Origin: Aquatica leii
Lineage: Eukaryota; Arthropoda; Insecta; Coleoptera; Lampyridae
NCBI GenBank assembly: GCA_035610365.1
Contig: CM069432.1
Coordinates: 5,890,001 to 5,954,000 of the forward strand
DNA length: 64,000 bases
Reading direction: 5' to 3'
In this document: piece after piece, positions 34,124-45,131 of the stretch
Layout of the letters: each line of letters starts with the position of its first letter
Position numbering within the stretch: the first letter of the stretch is position 1
Translations under genes and position numbers: made by a program
The notes under the pieces: model-generated
The model's input: the letters and a program-made list of their open reading frames with translations, nothing else
Told to the model about the DNA's origin: nothing
Database searches by the model: none

Positions 34124-35560
34124 TTTGTTACGGACGAAATTTTCATTACGTGAAATTAGATTCCGGTTTGGACGCCCCCTACCGATCTTTACGCGTGACT
34201 GTCATTTACGACGAATTCTTTAACTTGACAACTGCATAAAATGGCCGGTGGGGCTTGCAATTAAATTTTCTAAGACCATCCACCGTAATGGGGACCAATT
34301 TATAAGAGTATTACGCTTATAATACGTTTGAGTCGTCACTGGGTAAGCTAATAGCTGTCATTTATTAAAACTCTGTTGTAATTTCTCGTAATTTGATAGC
34401 CGTTCCGCCACGTGCAGGCATCTGTTCCTAGTCGATAACTTTTGATGAAGAATCAATTTCGAATAATAATTTCGTCGGACGAATATAATCCGAGGCATAC
34501 GACATATGGCAAAAATTTAATGTACTGAAGCTAACCACAATTGTCGAGATTCTACTCAGGCGGCAGATACCTGCGTAACCACCGTTTTCGTCGGGGTATA
34601 ACAGCATACGACGACCGGGTTAGGCTTTATGTACTTGCGTTAAATATACATAATCATTTTGTAGATTTCACTTTCGTGAGGAATTAGTTTGACACGACTT
34701 GCTATTTAAGAGTGTTTACAGGATTGCTTGCCAAGGAAAGCGCTTTCTTTGTACGAGTGAAAGTTCCTGTTTAAGGGTAAGTGATTTGATGTATTTTATT
34801 CGTTGTCAGAAAGGTCACTCACGAAACTCTTGCTAATATTTGTGCGGTAATTATTAATACTGTTGTTTTACCAGTTAGGTAGTAATTTTTTTTTTACTTA
34901 TTTTGAGTTGCGCATGCTGTGTACTACCAACGAGTAATTAACGTTAATGCTATATTAATTTCGTAATTAGTCTCAATGTTTTACTATCAATAAGGTCATA
35001 TTAGTACTTCCTTTGTATACTTTGCCTACGATGTATTACCACGACTTGTTACGATAGGTTAATATTACTGTAGTAATTTATTATCACTGTGTGATTGTCT
35101 GTAATGCCATATTACTAATTATTTTGTGTATTTCGAATATTGTACACGAACCATCTTTACTACGAACTATTCTTCGCTATTTATTTCACTGATGTATTGT
35201 GTGTTGCCAATACGAATGGCATCTCTGTAAGTAGAATTCGATATACCTGTGATAATCCTACTATTCTAAATTAAAGTTGTTATTGTGGTTATTTGCTCTT
35301 TTATGACAACATACCTTCCTCTGTGACTCGTCTTTAGTTAATAACCAACGTCGACTACTCGAACAGCCGAGTATAGGGTTACGAACCTAACATCGTGTTA
35401 CAAGTGTGAACCGTTCTGTCCTGAGCAAGATAGAAAAGTTACTTTGGATCAGCTCTGGCGCCCTTAAGCATATTTACTGTTTCTTTGAACCTCCCCTTAT
35501 CCCGACTATAGTAAGTTGGCCGTGCAAGGTTCGTAAAACCGAAAAAGCTTGTAACACGTT
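34124..35560. mobile_element. Solo LTR, copy A
   Basis: Starts TGTTACGG at 34128 and ends CTTGTAACA at 35556. It is flanked by the 4-bp duplication CGTT (34124-34127, 35557-35560). No internal retroelement sequence is present, so this is a solo LTR, the usual result of LTR-LTR recombination. The TGTTAC...GTAACA ends and the 4-bp duplication suggest a Gypsy-type element. It matches copy B at 41832-43156 in the same orientation over most of its length, with indels. Confidence 0.85.
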
Positions 35561-36002
35561 GAAATACAAGAAAAAATTGTAAACAAGCTGAATTTTGGAG
35601 AGTGATAGTATTCGACCCCCTTAACAACATATCAAAATACCTAATTTTGTCTACGCGAGCTTTATTGTGTTTATGACGTCACAAGGTGGCGCTTTCCGGT
35701 TCTCACTTAAATAATCGGATTTCCGTAACCACTTGACCAATTTTAATGATATTGGGCTGTATTGATAGCTATTAGGGAGCTCTACAACATGATTTAACTG
35801 TAATGTTTCTATTATTTACCCCTGTGCACATACAAGCATAAACGTGTATTACCTCGATTTTGGGTACCTTTTCGGGTAGTAAGTTTTTAAGCTCACAAAA
35901 AATTTTCACATAACAAAATACGTTTTCCTTTTTTTCTTCTTTCTGAAATGTGTACTTTTTTAAAAATCGAATTATTATGGACCGAGTTACGATTTATTAT
36001 AC
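35561..36002. other. No recognised gene
   Basis: Includes a GC-richer block near 35660-35720 with TGACGTCA. Nothing identifiable. Confidence 0.4.
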
Positions 36003-36270
36003 TGTTACAAGCTTTAGGTCTTACTAACCTTGCACGGCCAACTCACACAGTCGGAGATAGGGGAGGTTCAAGGAAATTATGCTTAAAGGCGCCAGATCTA
36101 GTCCAAAGTAACACTTCTGCCTCGATCACGACAGACGGTCCAAACTTGTAACTAATTTTGAGGTTCGTAATCCTTGTTACTCTGATGTTCGGGTAGCCAC
36201 AATTCGTCAACGGGTAACGACAATTAAAAGAGAAAGGTATGTTACCATAAAAGAAAGATTAACAAGTGAT
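36003..36270 (-). repeat. Inverted end fragment of the same LTR family
   Basis: The reverse complement matches the last ~270 bases of the solo LTRs (ending GCTTGTAACA), including the Gypsy-like end block GTGAGTTGGCCGTGCAAGG. Only the LTR's terminal part is present, and it abuts the LINE fragment. Confidence 0.8.
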
Positions 36271-36963
36271 GGCTTTCGTTGTGACTTTTTCTAGATGAGC
36301 ATTGAAAGTCAGTCTGGTATTAAGAGTAAGTCCCAGATATTTGACTTTTTTTGTAATCGAGAGCGTCACTCCGTACATCGTAGGTAGTCTTATGTCATCC
36401 GTTTTCCGTCGTTTGGTAAACGGAACAATTGCCGTCTTAGTTGGGTTCACTGATAGTCCCTCTTTTTTGCACCATTTTTCGACGGTGTTTAGTGCACTTC
36501 ACATTATGTTCGATACAGTTGCCCCACACTTCCCGTTTGTGATAATGGTAAGATCGTCGGCGTATTCTAAAGCAAATATCCCGCCGTCTTCTAGTTTTTG
36601 TAGTAGGCCGTTCATGACGAGACACCACAGTAGAGGTGATAGCACTCCGCCTTGTGGGCATCCGCCAGCCACTTTGGTTCCCACAGTGTTACCGTACAAA
36701 GTAGCTGTTACCGTCCGATTCCTGAGCATTGAGTTGACCCAGTTTCGGACTAGAAGTGTGATTCCTTTTTTCTCCATTGCCCTTGCAATTGAGGTGAAGG
36801 TAGTGTTGTCAAATACTCCTTCAATATCTAGAAAAGTACCCAATGCAATATCATTGTATTGTATTGCATTTTCGCATCTGCTTACTAGTTGGTGAATTGC
36901 TAGTTGCGTATTAACTTTCCATTTTATTTTTCTGCTACTTAATGAATCGCCAAAATTCAAATA
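36259..36963 (-). mobile_element. LINE fragment, Jockey/R1-type reverse transcriptase
   Basis: The minus strand encodes the middle of a non-LTR reverse transcriptase: NTQLAIHQLVSRCENAI, ALGTFLDIEGVFDN, GGCPQGGVLSPLLW, the catalytic FALEYADDLTII, then after a frame change NPTKTAIVPFTKRRK and KVKYLGLTLNTRLTF. Both ends are missing (no endonuclease, no 3' end), and the frame changes near 36500. The blocks fit the Jockey group. It is truncated on the left at the inverted LTR fragment. Confidence 0.85.
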
Positions 36964-37021
36964 GAATATAACAATGGTTATAGGAATGTGTTTATTATAG
37001 TTGTAAAAAGTGATCACAGTA

Positions 37022-37080
37022 TCCTAATGCTGATGAGTCTCAAAAAACCGGTTCAGCCGTCCACTTGTCTTAGTTGGTGG
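37022..37080 (+). ncRNA. Decayed hammerhead-like fragment (Penelope-like)
   Basis: It aligns with the hammerhead at 4.6 kb: CTGATGA at 37030-37036, a C-A-rich loop, and CAGCCGTCCA at 37054-37063, followed by the shared GTTGGTGG. The conserved GAAA has become GGTT, and stem I no longer pairs fully, so it should be inactive. It marks a second remnant of the same repeat family. Confidence 0.55.
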
Positions 37081-37199
37081 TTTCTATGTACATATATATA
37101 AACAAGTGTTTGCACTTTAGTAGTACAGTTACAGATTTTATGCCGTGAATTATTTAAAACATTTTTAAAATTTGCGTTTGCAAAATATACTAACTAATA

Positions 37200-37223
37200 C
37201 CGGGTGTCTCACGGTGACTGTCG
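37200..37223 (+). repeat. Left inverted terminal repeat
   Basis: CCGGGTGTCTCACGGTGAC plus 5 more bases, with TA just outside. Matches the right end with one mismatch. Confidence 0.75.
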
Positions 37224-37917
37224 GTTAGAAGTATATCAAGAACTGTTAAAGCTAGAAATTTGAAATTTTGCACATGCGACTTGCCGTGTTTAATTTATTA
37301 GATCAAAATATTTTCCAAATGGCAGCACTTCCGGAAATAATAGTGAGCATCGACATGTTTATTTTAAATACAAACCAGTCAATTTTTTTTTACATTCTGA
37401 TGTTTAGTACGCATGCTTAAAATAATTGGCGTATCAATTTTGATTGTTGAAGAAAAACATTTTTTTCACTAAAAAATTTCAAAATCTTGTTTAAGAAATA
37501 AAATCGAAAATCTAAAGTAGTAAAAGTTACGGAACTGAGATTTTAGGTTCTCCATGTCAAAAGATTGAGACACAATTGCCTGTAATAGATAATAAAAAAT
37601 GCCCGCGGTTACGTTATTTCCAGACTTAAGAAAAACTTTAAAAAGTCTCTTTTTTCAAATAGAACGTTTAATTAATTATCAGTCTATTCAATGCAGAAAT
37701 AAATTTTCTTTAAATTGAAATACCATATTCCTATATCTAAAATCAATGATTACAGTGTTATTTATTTTTTTATTCAAATTTGTAATTACATAGATACTTT
37801 ACAAACTTTAATTCAATTGTTTCTTATGCTTTCTTATGTTTTTATTTTTATTTCAGAATTGTCAGTTAGCTATCAGTTTGAAAGTTACATTTTGTTACTT
37901 GTTTTTAATTGGGCAAC

Positions 37918-38290
37918 ATGGAATACACAAATGCTGATACTTTAAATTTGTTTTACATTCATGGCGAGTCTGCTCGTCTACTCTTCGTACCTGCAGAAAC
38001 TTTAACAAAAGATATCCGCATTTGCCTGCAATGACATAACAAAAATTCAGAAGGCTTGAAAAGAATTTTCTAAATTTTGGAAAAGTAAATGCGCCACGAA
38101 ATTTTCCAAAGCCAATTGTCTTCAATGGAGCTGCAGAAACCAATGTATTGGGATACTTTAATGTTTTCCCTTAAAGTTTTGTTCGTTCGGCGGAAAGAGA
38201 TCTTGGATACCCAAGAAGTTTGATAGATAGAATTTTAAATAATCATAAAATGCACGATTATAAATACTGTCAACTTCTCAATTTGAAGTT
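37918..38290 (+). pseudogene. N-terminus of a mariner-type transposase (DUF4817-like)
   Basis: It starts MEYTNADTLNLFYIHGES, the typical first helix of DUF4817-type domains that precede insect Tc1/mariner transposases. Further pieces in other frames read KFRRLEKNF and PRSLIDRILNNHKMHDYKY, the latter like the second helix-turn-helix block (HRVLKxxxxHPYK). The frame changes several times, and no catalytic block is left nearby. It fits the flanking inverted ends as the remains of their transposase. Confidence 0.5.
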
Positions 38291-38550
38291 GCGTTTATAA
38301 TCATTATATAATTTCGTAGTTGTAGCTTTTTATTATTGCCTAATGAATGAACATTAATATCAAGTAGAGTTCCTTTGCTTCTGATCGCGATTCATCTTAT
38401 TAAGATATTTTCTGCAGAGCGAGTCAAATCGATAAAAAATTTTGATCTATTGGATGTATGGTGTCAGATCAAAAAATCAAACAGAACTTTAGCCGTGACG
38501 ATTTTCGTAAAGAACTGATGACAACTAGCCGGCTGTAGTGAATAATAACA

Positions 38551-38691
38551 TGAATAATAAATGGAAAGAGGTTAGTAGAAGCAGAAAAAACTTCTGCAAC
38601 GTCACGAGGCTTGGCTACAAGATGAATAATAAATGGAAAGAGGTTAGTAGAAGCAGAAAAAACTTCTGCAACGTCACGAGGCTTGGCTACA
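38551..38691. repeat. 72-bp tandem duplication
   Basis: Two copies (38551-38619 and 38623-38691) identical over 69 bases with a period of 72. The period is a multiple of three, so the plus frame repeats a 24-residue unit. The identity points to a recent duplication. Confidence 0.95.
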
Positions 38692-38858
38692 GCAACAAGT
38701 ACAATATTCATCCACTGAAATAAGCAAACCCGGACCAAAACGCCCACGTTGAAGACCCATGAAGCCCTTCAATGAAGCTTTCCTCAAGACGAAAATAAAG
38801 GCGGTTATCAGAACTCGCAGCTTGCAGGACATTTGATGAGCTGCAATTCGCCGCCGAA

Positions 38859-39750
38859 ATGACTCGTGCCACAACAGATATCAAAGCTGAAACTTCTTTA
38901 CTAACTCCTTCTCAAGTTCTAGCTCTGTATTTAGATCTAGATTTGTCGAAAAATAAATACAAAGTGTTAAGGTCTGTAATAAATGCTATTTGCCGAAATT
39001 ACTTTCCAAGTCTCTACAAATTGAAACAAGTCAAAAATGCCTTTATGCCATTATCTCTTTCAGTTACTGAAACATCAGATGAAGTGCGCCTGCAAAAACT
39101 TCTTCACCTAACTGCTCGGAGCATAATTAATCTTTGCAATTTAAAGAATGACAGTAATTGACTGAAACTGATGTGTAAATGGAGTTTCGACGGTAGCTCT
39201 GGTCACAGCCAATGCAAACAAAAATTTATAGATGTTTCCAGAACTGATGAGTATCTGTTCTTGGTAGCATTAGTACCTTTGAAATTGGTTAACCTAGACA
39301 CTGAAAAAACGCGTGGGTAAATGCAAGGCCATCATCGACTCTTTACTGCAGGCCTATTAAATTTATGTTTTAAAAAGAACAAAACTAGTGCGCGAGGAGG
39401 AGAGATTGATGACAGAGAAAATCAGTCAATTGCAAAGGAGTCATTCCACAATGGAGAGCGATTAAGAATGTCATGTCAGCTACAAGCTCCTTTTTACAAT
39501 GATGGATGGCAGTGTGAGCAATTTTTCATCTGATACATATGCTGCAAATGTATGATTTCTGGTGCTACTCCAAAGGATATGAACACAAAGAAAGTGTTGT
39601 AAAAGGTAATGAAAATAAGGAAATCATAAACATGAATAAGATAAGAATTCAAGCTGACTTCAAATCGAAAATGGGTCTTTTAGTGAACAAGCCCATACCC
39701 GTAAATGCTAGAGGGTGTACTCAAACAAGAACCTGATGACCATATTGATA
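38859..39750 (+). pseudogene. Unclassified transposase-like relic
   Basis: The first piece (38859-39161) reads TPSQVLALYLDLDLSKNKY, FPSLYKLKQVKNAF and LLHLTARSIINL. After frame changes come WSFDGSSGHSQCKQKF, FLVALVPLKL and LLFTMMDGSVSNF. From memory these blocks recur in that order in repetitive transposase-like proteins of invertebrates that carry a (Y/W)xFDGxxGxSxYKQ motif. I cannot place the superfamily with certainty. It is broken by several frame changes and stops. It lies next to the Gypsy fossil that probably cut it off. Confidence 0.4.
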
Positions 39751-39764
39751 TTGACTTCTGAACC

Positions 39765-41080
39765 TCTCATATCAAACCAAAATAGGATCACTACTAAAAA
39801 CAATAGCCTCTACTTTAGAAGGATCAGCGCGCAATCCATGTTTATCAACAATGAAACCTAAATACGACAGACTCGACCTACAAAACTGGCATTTCTCAAA
39901 ATTTATAGTCAAATTAGCATTGGATAATCTTTGACGGACTTCCTCGAGGAGCTGAAAATGTGCTTCGAACGTGCTGGAAGCTATGACAATATCGTCTAAG
40001 TAAAAAATAGCTTTTCTCCTAGTAGAGGATCAAATAAATTATCCATCAGTCTTTCTTGCGTGGCCGGGGCGTTAGCTATGCCAAAAGGAAGTACAACATA
40101 CTCAAATAACCCGCGTCTTGGAACTGTGAATTCGGTTTTATCACATGACGTTGCGGTAAGAGGGATCTACCAGAAAGCTTTGTTTGGATCGATCGATGAT
40201 ATAAAACGGGCATCATTAAAACGATCTAAAATACTAGAAACGTACGGTATGGAGTAAGAATCTTTCTTGGTCACACTGTTTAGTTTTCTTCCGTCGAAAC
40301 AAAGTCTGTACGAACCATCAGACTTCCTAACGAGCAACATAGGTGAAGCCCAAGGTGATTTTGATTCGCGAATGATTCCAGGGTTCAACAATAGCATCAA
40401 GTTCGGTGTCAACGTGGACTTGCATTGCAGGCGAGAGTGTGAAATAGCGCTGCTTAATGGGTGTTGCATCTCCGGTATCAATATGATGTTCTACGAGGTG
40501 AGTGCGAGTTAACTTATCATGTGCAAGTTCTTTAAAGCGTTCGACTACGGAGTTTAAACGAATTTGACGATCCACATTTAGGTCGTCGACACTACTTATC
40601 CTCGGCGAGGTAAAAGCGCTACTAACCATAAACTCATCCGTTACGAAATTAGCTTTAATACCGAAAACCTTGCAAAAATTAACTCCTAAAATCAACCAAG
40701 TGGGAACACTTCGCAAACTACGGTTTCTAAAGTCTTTTAACACCGGAGACAGTTGGCGGTAACATCACGCGTCCGATTACATTCTGACGTACACCATCGG
40801 CTGTAGGCAAATTTACATCGGCACATGTGACTAGGGATAAGTTAAAGTCTTGTTTCAAATGCATTTCTGCGGCACCTAAAATGGTAATGTTTGCACCAGA
40901 ATCTATCATTGCACGAGCAGAAATAGAAAATAAAATCACATCGGCATAAAGCCTGTTATCAACGGATAGATGAAAAAATTGGTCGACTAGTGACAATTTA
41001 CGGTTGGAATTAAGTTTATGTCGAAGCGAATAAAAGGATCTTACAAATTTTAGCCATTCCAAGCAGTGTGGTTCGTTAGC
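39765..41080 (-). pseudogene. Gypsy protease and reverse transcriptase
   Basis: Protease block RAMIDSGANITILGA (about 40900). RT blocks: RESKSPWASPMLLVRKSD, RLCFDGRKLNSVTKKDSY, a PFGIANAPATQERLMD block near 40050-40090, and LGFIVDKHGLRADPSKVEAI at the left end. Confidence 0.85.
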
Positions 41081-41082
41081 CC

Positions 41083-43720
41083 TCAAACTCTGGAATTTGA
41101 CGAGTGGTCGGGTTCGGCACTTCGTCGAACGCAGTTTAAATGTTGGTGGGGACAAGTAGGTACGGTAACGTCGGCAGGACCACATAGGAAACAGAATTGA
41201 GTCAACTTCTTGACACATCTCTTAAAATCGTGGCCTTCTACTCGACAATTCCAGCAGATTAGACCTTTTCGCTTGATTCTTGATTTACCATATGCGCTAG
41301 GTAACGAAATTTTCTCACGACTGGAAGAAACTTCTAAGACAGAGATTGCTACCACTAGCTACCCGTGAATTATTCGTTCTTGTGTTTTCTAGCTTTAAAC
41401 ATAAGGTGTTTAAATGATCCACAGAATCAACGTTAATTAAGCTCAAAGGTGTTGCGTAAAAAAGTTGAAGATTAGCCATAATAAGCATTAACTGTTCAAG
41501 TGGACTAGGAAGACGACTAAATCGTGAAAAAAGTTCCTTCATAGTGGCAATGTAAAATAAAGGGGCTTCCTTGACACCTTGCTTTCGAGCGCGAATTTTA
41601 TCCCACAGCATTAATTCAAAATTTCCCGGTAAAAAACAGGTACGAACTTGTGTGACAAGGTCAGCCCACGAAGATACGTTGTCTTTGATTGAGCGAAACC
41701 AAATAAACGCAGGACCAGTAAAAAGATCGGTCGCACCTTCTAGCAAACGTACATCGCTAATATTTGAAGCCCGCTTCTTTTCTTCTAAATGACTTAGAAA
41801 GGTAACGGCTAACATTTGCGAATAGGTACATTGTTACGGACGAAATTTTCATTACGTACGACTGTGTATATTGACTTGAAATTAGATTCCGGTTTTGACG
41901 CCCTCTACCGATTTTTGGTCGCGACTGTCATTTGTACGACAAATTTTCGAAGCTGGCGATTGTCTAAAATGGTCGGTACGCCTTGAGAAATTTCTTTTTC
42001 CAATACCATCCGGAATAATGGAAATTCAATTGTAATTACATTAAGTGCATAAATTATTTGAGGCGTCACCGGGTAAGCTAATTGCTATCGTTTATTAAAA
42101 CTCTGTTGTAATTTCTCGTAATTTGATAGCCGTTCCGCCACGTGCTGGCATCTGTTCCTATTCGATAACGAATTATGAAGGATTAATTTCGAACAATACT
42201 TTCGTGGGACGAGTATAATTCGATTTATAAGGCTTATGGTTAAAATTTAATGAACCGAAGCTAATCACACTTCGACGAGATTCTACTCAGGCGGCAGATA
42301 CCTGCTAAACCACCTGTCCTCGACGGTGTATAACAGCATTCGACAACCGGGTTATGTTTTATGTATTTTCGTTAACAATAAGTAATCATTTTGCTTTCGT
42401 GAGGTATTGGTTTGACACGACTTGCTACTTTAGAGTGATTTCAGGCTCGCTTGCTGGGGAAAGCGCTTTCTTCGATCGAGTAGAAGCTCCTGTATTATGG
42501 GTAAGTTGTTTTACTTATTTGTTCGCTGTCAGTAAGGTCGCTCACGAAACTTTTACTAATATTTAATTCCGTAATTATTAACATTGTTGTATTACCATTT
42601 AGGTAGTAATTTTGCTTATTTTGTGTTGCGCATGCTGTGTACAACCAATAATCTTTACGATAGTTTAATATTAATTCAGTAATTATTAGCACTGTTTTAT
42701 ATTAATTATGTCGTGTATTTTGCATACTGTATACAAACAATATTTACTATGAACTATTCTTCGCTGGTCATTTCAACGTAACTTACTTATGTATTGTGTG
42801 TTGCCGATACTACTGGCATTTCTGTAATGAGAATTCGATATACCTGTGATAATCATCAACGATTCTAAATTAAAGTTGTTATTGTGGTTATTTTTTTTCT
42901 TTTATGACAACATACCTTTCTCTTTGGATCGTTGCTACCTAATAACAAACGCTGACTACTCGAACAGCCGAGTATAAGGATTACGAACCTTCAATTGAGT
43001 TACAAGTTTACACCGTCTGTCGTGAGCGAGACAGAAGTTACTTTGGATCAGCTCTGGCGCCCTTAAGCATATTTTCGGTGTTATCTGTGAACCTCCCCTA
43101 TCCCCGACTATTGTGAGTTGGCCGTGCAAGGTTCGTAAAACCAAAACCTTGTAACAACATGACTGTGTCGGCTATCCTCAAGCCGCTGAAGACTAGCGTC
43201 TAAGAAACCTGCTAATCGGTCGGCAAAGCCTTCTTCGGTCTCGTTAACACGGGGACCATGGGGTAACAAGAGGCTCATGTCTTGGTAAAACGATAAGTGT
43301 AGATTGGGCTGCATCACATGGTTCGCCAGCGTCAGATGAAGAAACAGGATCGGCAAGTGCAAGAATATTACTAGCAGCCGTTTTAAGATCGTCTACGGCG
43401 GATTCATCGTTCTCTTCGCCTACAGGAATACGATCGATACTTCGAGCGAGTTGGAAAGCTCGAGTTAAATATTTAGGGTGGGATCGATTAACTGGATCAG
43501 CAAGTTCTGTTTCAATCGAAGTAATCTTGGCCTTACACGCATCGATTTCCGATTGAAATTCTAACATTGAGTAATCCACCCAAACAACAGAAACATTTAG
43601 GTACTTTTTTTTTAAAAAATGGGCTCTAACAATTTACGTTTCTGCGCTACTGTCATACTACTTGCATACTCCATTCCCTGAATTTTAAGTTCATCGCTCA
43701 AAAAACACTTGACATTCATA
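41083..43720 (-). pseudogene. Gypsy gag region
   Basis: N-terminal part (ending LAGFLDASLQRLEDSR) and, beyond the inserted LTR, the core (LFTGPAFIWFRSIKD) and knuckles (ICWNCRVEGHDFKRC, FCFLC). The two parts flank the insertion exactly at its target duplication. Confidence 0.8.
41828..43160. mobile_element. Solo LTR, copy B, inside the Gypsy gag
   Basis: Starts TGTTACGG at 41832 and ends CTTGTAACA at 43156. It is flanked by ACAT on both sides (41828-41831, 43157-43160). It is homologous to copy A at 34128-35556. There is no internal region, so it is a solo LTR. Its insertion into the gag of the fossil above dates it as the younger event. Confidence 0.9.
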
Positions 43721-43830
43721 TCTACTAAATTATAATACTTTGGAAGAAACAGTACGATGTTAAAATTTTTGATGAGATTTCCCAATAAACTCGGGCCCCA
43801 CGTTGGGCGCTAATTGTCTAACCGCACTCG

Positions 43831-44591
43831 AACTAGGGCAGGGATTGGGATACCCCGGCTGGTGCGAGACGAAATAGAAACTTGATATAACGAGGGGTGA
43901 AGCTGATAAAAAAAGACACCATTCCCAACAGTATTCTTGTGTAATATAAAAAGATATTTTTCGCGTCACAAAATGCCAAACATACTGTATGTATATCTAC
44001 AATGCGACACAAAGTAATGCCAACCGAATGTGCGTGTGGAGCCACAGCCAATGCGCCAATAGCACCGCGCAGTTAGAAAATGGCTTCACTACTAATAAAT
44101 TTAAACGTATAAAAAATCTACGGGTCTTTTAGCCAAAATACTCGTAATGGTGCAAAGCAAAAAATGCCTTACTTTTGTATTTACCTTTAGGTGATAATGA
44201 TCGCACAGGAAGTCTTTCCATTTTTAAATATGGCCTTTTTCCAAAAAACCAGAAGAACATTATTCAGAAAAAAAATCAAAAAGGAGATAAAATTTCAACA
44301 CCCTGTATTGCAAAAATGAAGTATTTCTGAAACTTTTTTCCTTCTATTCTAACAGGAAAAATCATTCATTTTTTTTGCAATGGTAATGAAACACGAATGA
44401 ATATGTTCCCTAAATTTTTAGTCCAGTATGGTTTAAACTACTCACTCTGTATACTGATTTGAACGAAAATTACGTGTCATCTCATGCGTCCAACTTGTAT
44501 CAACTAATATGTATCCGAAAGTAATTTTTCTGCCGTATCTGAACGTACTTATGATTTTTGTCCCATTTCCCATATACTTCAATGCACTGTG
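43831..44591. other. No gene; a possible MITE end
   Basis: The first part may be LTR remnant of the Gypsy fossil. Around 44280-44312 a block ending CAACACCCTGTA resembles a mariner-type terminal repeat, without a partner. Confidence 0.35.
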
Positions 44592-44615
44592 CGACGGTCA
44601 CCGTGAGACACCCGG
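44592..44615 (-). repeat. Right inverted terminal repeat
   Basis: Reverse complement of 37200-37223 with one mismatch, followed by TA. Confidence 0.75.
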
Positions 44616-44698
44616 TATATTTATAGTTAATATTAAACACGTTTGCCACAAAAATTTGCATTAAACTGTTTTGGTGTGTAATGTACTCTTTTATTATA

Positions 44699-45060
44699 CA
44701 GTGTGTCCGAAAAGTATGGAATATATTATACAGGTCGATAAATATGCACTTTACACGAAAAAGTTGTAAATAAAAGTTGTTTATCACTTAGTTATCTACC
44801 ACCTGGGAGATATCAATTTAAATTTTTGCTGTAAACAAATTCGCAACGAATAACACTTGCATTTTTTTAAATGGCAAGGCACTTCTTTATTATACTCATT
44901 TGATAGAGTTTTTTACTCTTTTCAACCATATGAAACTTGAATACCTTTACATCAAAAAATTTTCAAGAAAAACAAGGACATGTCTAACAAATTTATTTTA
45001 CTGAGTAGTATTAATCAGGTACGTAATATGTAGTATTGAAACAATTGAATGCACTGTCAC
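44699..45060 (+). repeat. Left long terminal inverted repeat of the mariner
   Basis: About 362 bp, matching 46217-46590 in reverse complement with scattered substitutions and small indels. Confidence 0.9.
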
Positions 45061-45131
45061 AATAGCAAATATTAAACTTTAAATATCTTTACATAAAATT
45101 GTTATAACAAAAAAATGTATTTAAACTAAAC

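Larger units (their letters stand above)
39765..43830 (-). mobile_element. Ty3/Gypsy fossil, minus strand, split by a solo LTR
   Basis: Read right to left: end of an LTR and primer binding site (AGCGCCCAACGTGGGG, near 43795-43810), gag N-terminal part (43720-43160), then the solo LTR insertion (41828-43160), rest of gag with zinc knuckles (41815-41083), protease (about 40900), and reverse transcriptase (40740-39770), which stops at the left edge. No RNase H, integrase or second LTR is seen. It is broken in several places, older than the solo LTR it contains, and related in its knuckle region to the fossil at 18.9-21.9 kb. Confidence 0.85.
37198..44617. mobile_element. Tc1/mariner-type shell holding nested insertions
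   Basis: The 24-bp ends 37200-37223 and 44592-44615 (outer CCGGGTGTCTCACGGTGAC) are inverted, with one mismatch, and each is flanked by TA. A mariner-type N-terminal domain begins at 37918. The interval also holds a second transposase relic, a Gypsy fossil and a solo LTR, which explains its 7.4 kb. The alternative is that the two ends belong to separate small elements. Confidence 0.5.

Noticed and set aside
36302-36895. 197-codon plus-strand frame
   Set aside because: It lies opposite the LINE reverse transcriptase, whose minus-strand motifs are clear.
44288-44312. Mariner-type terminal repeat (ends CAACACCCTGTA)
   Set aside because: No matching inverted partner found nearby, so not called as an element.
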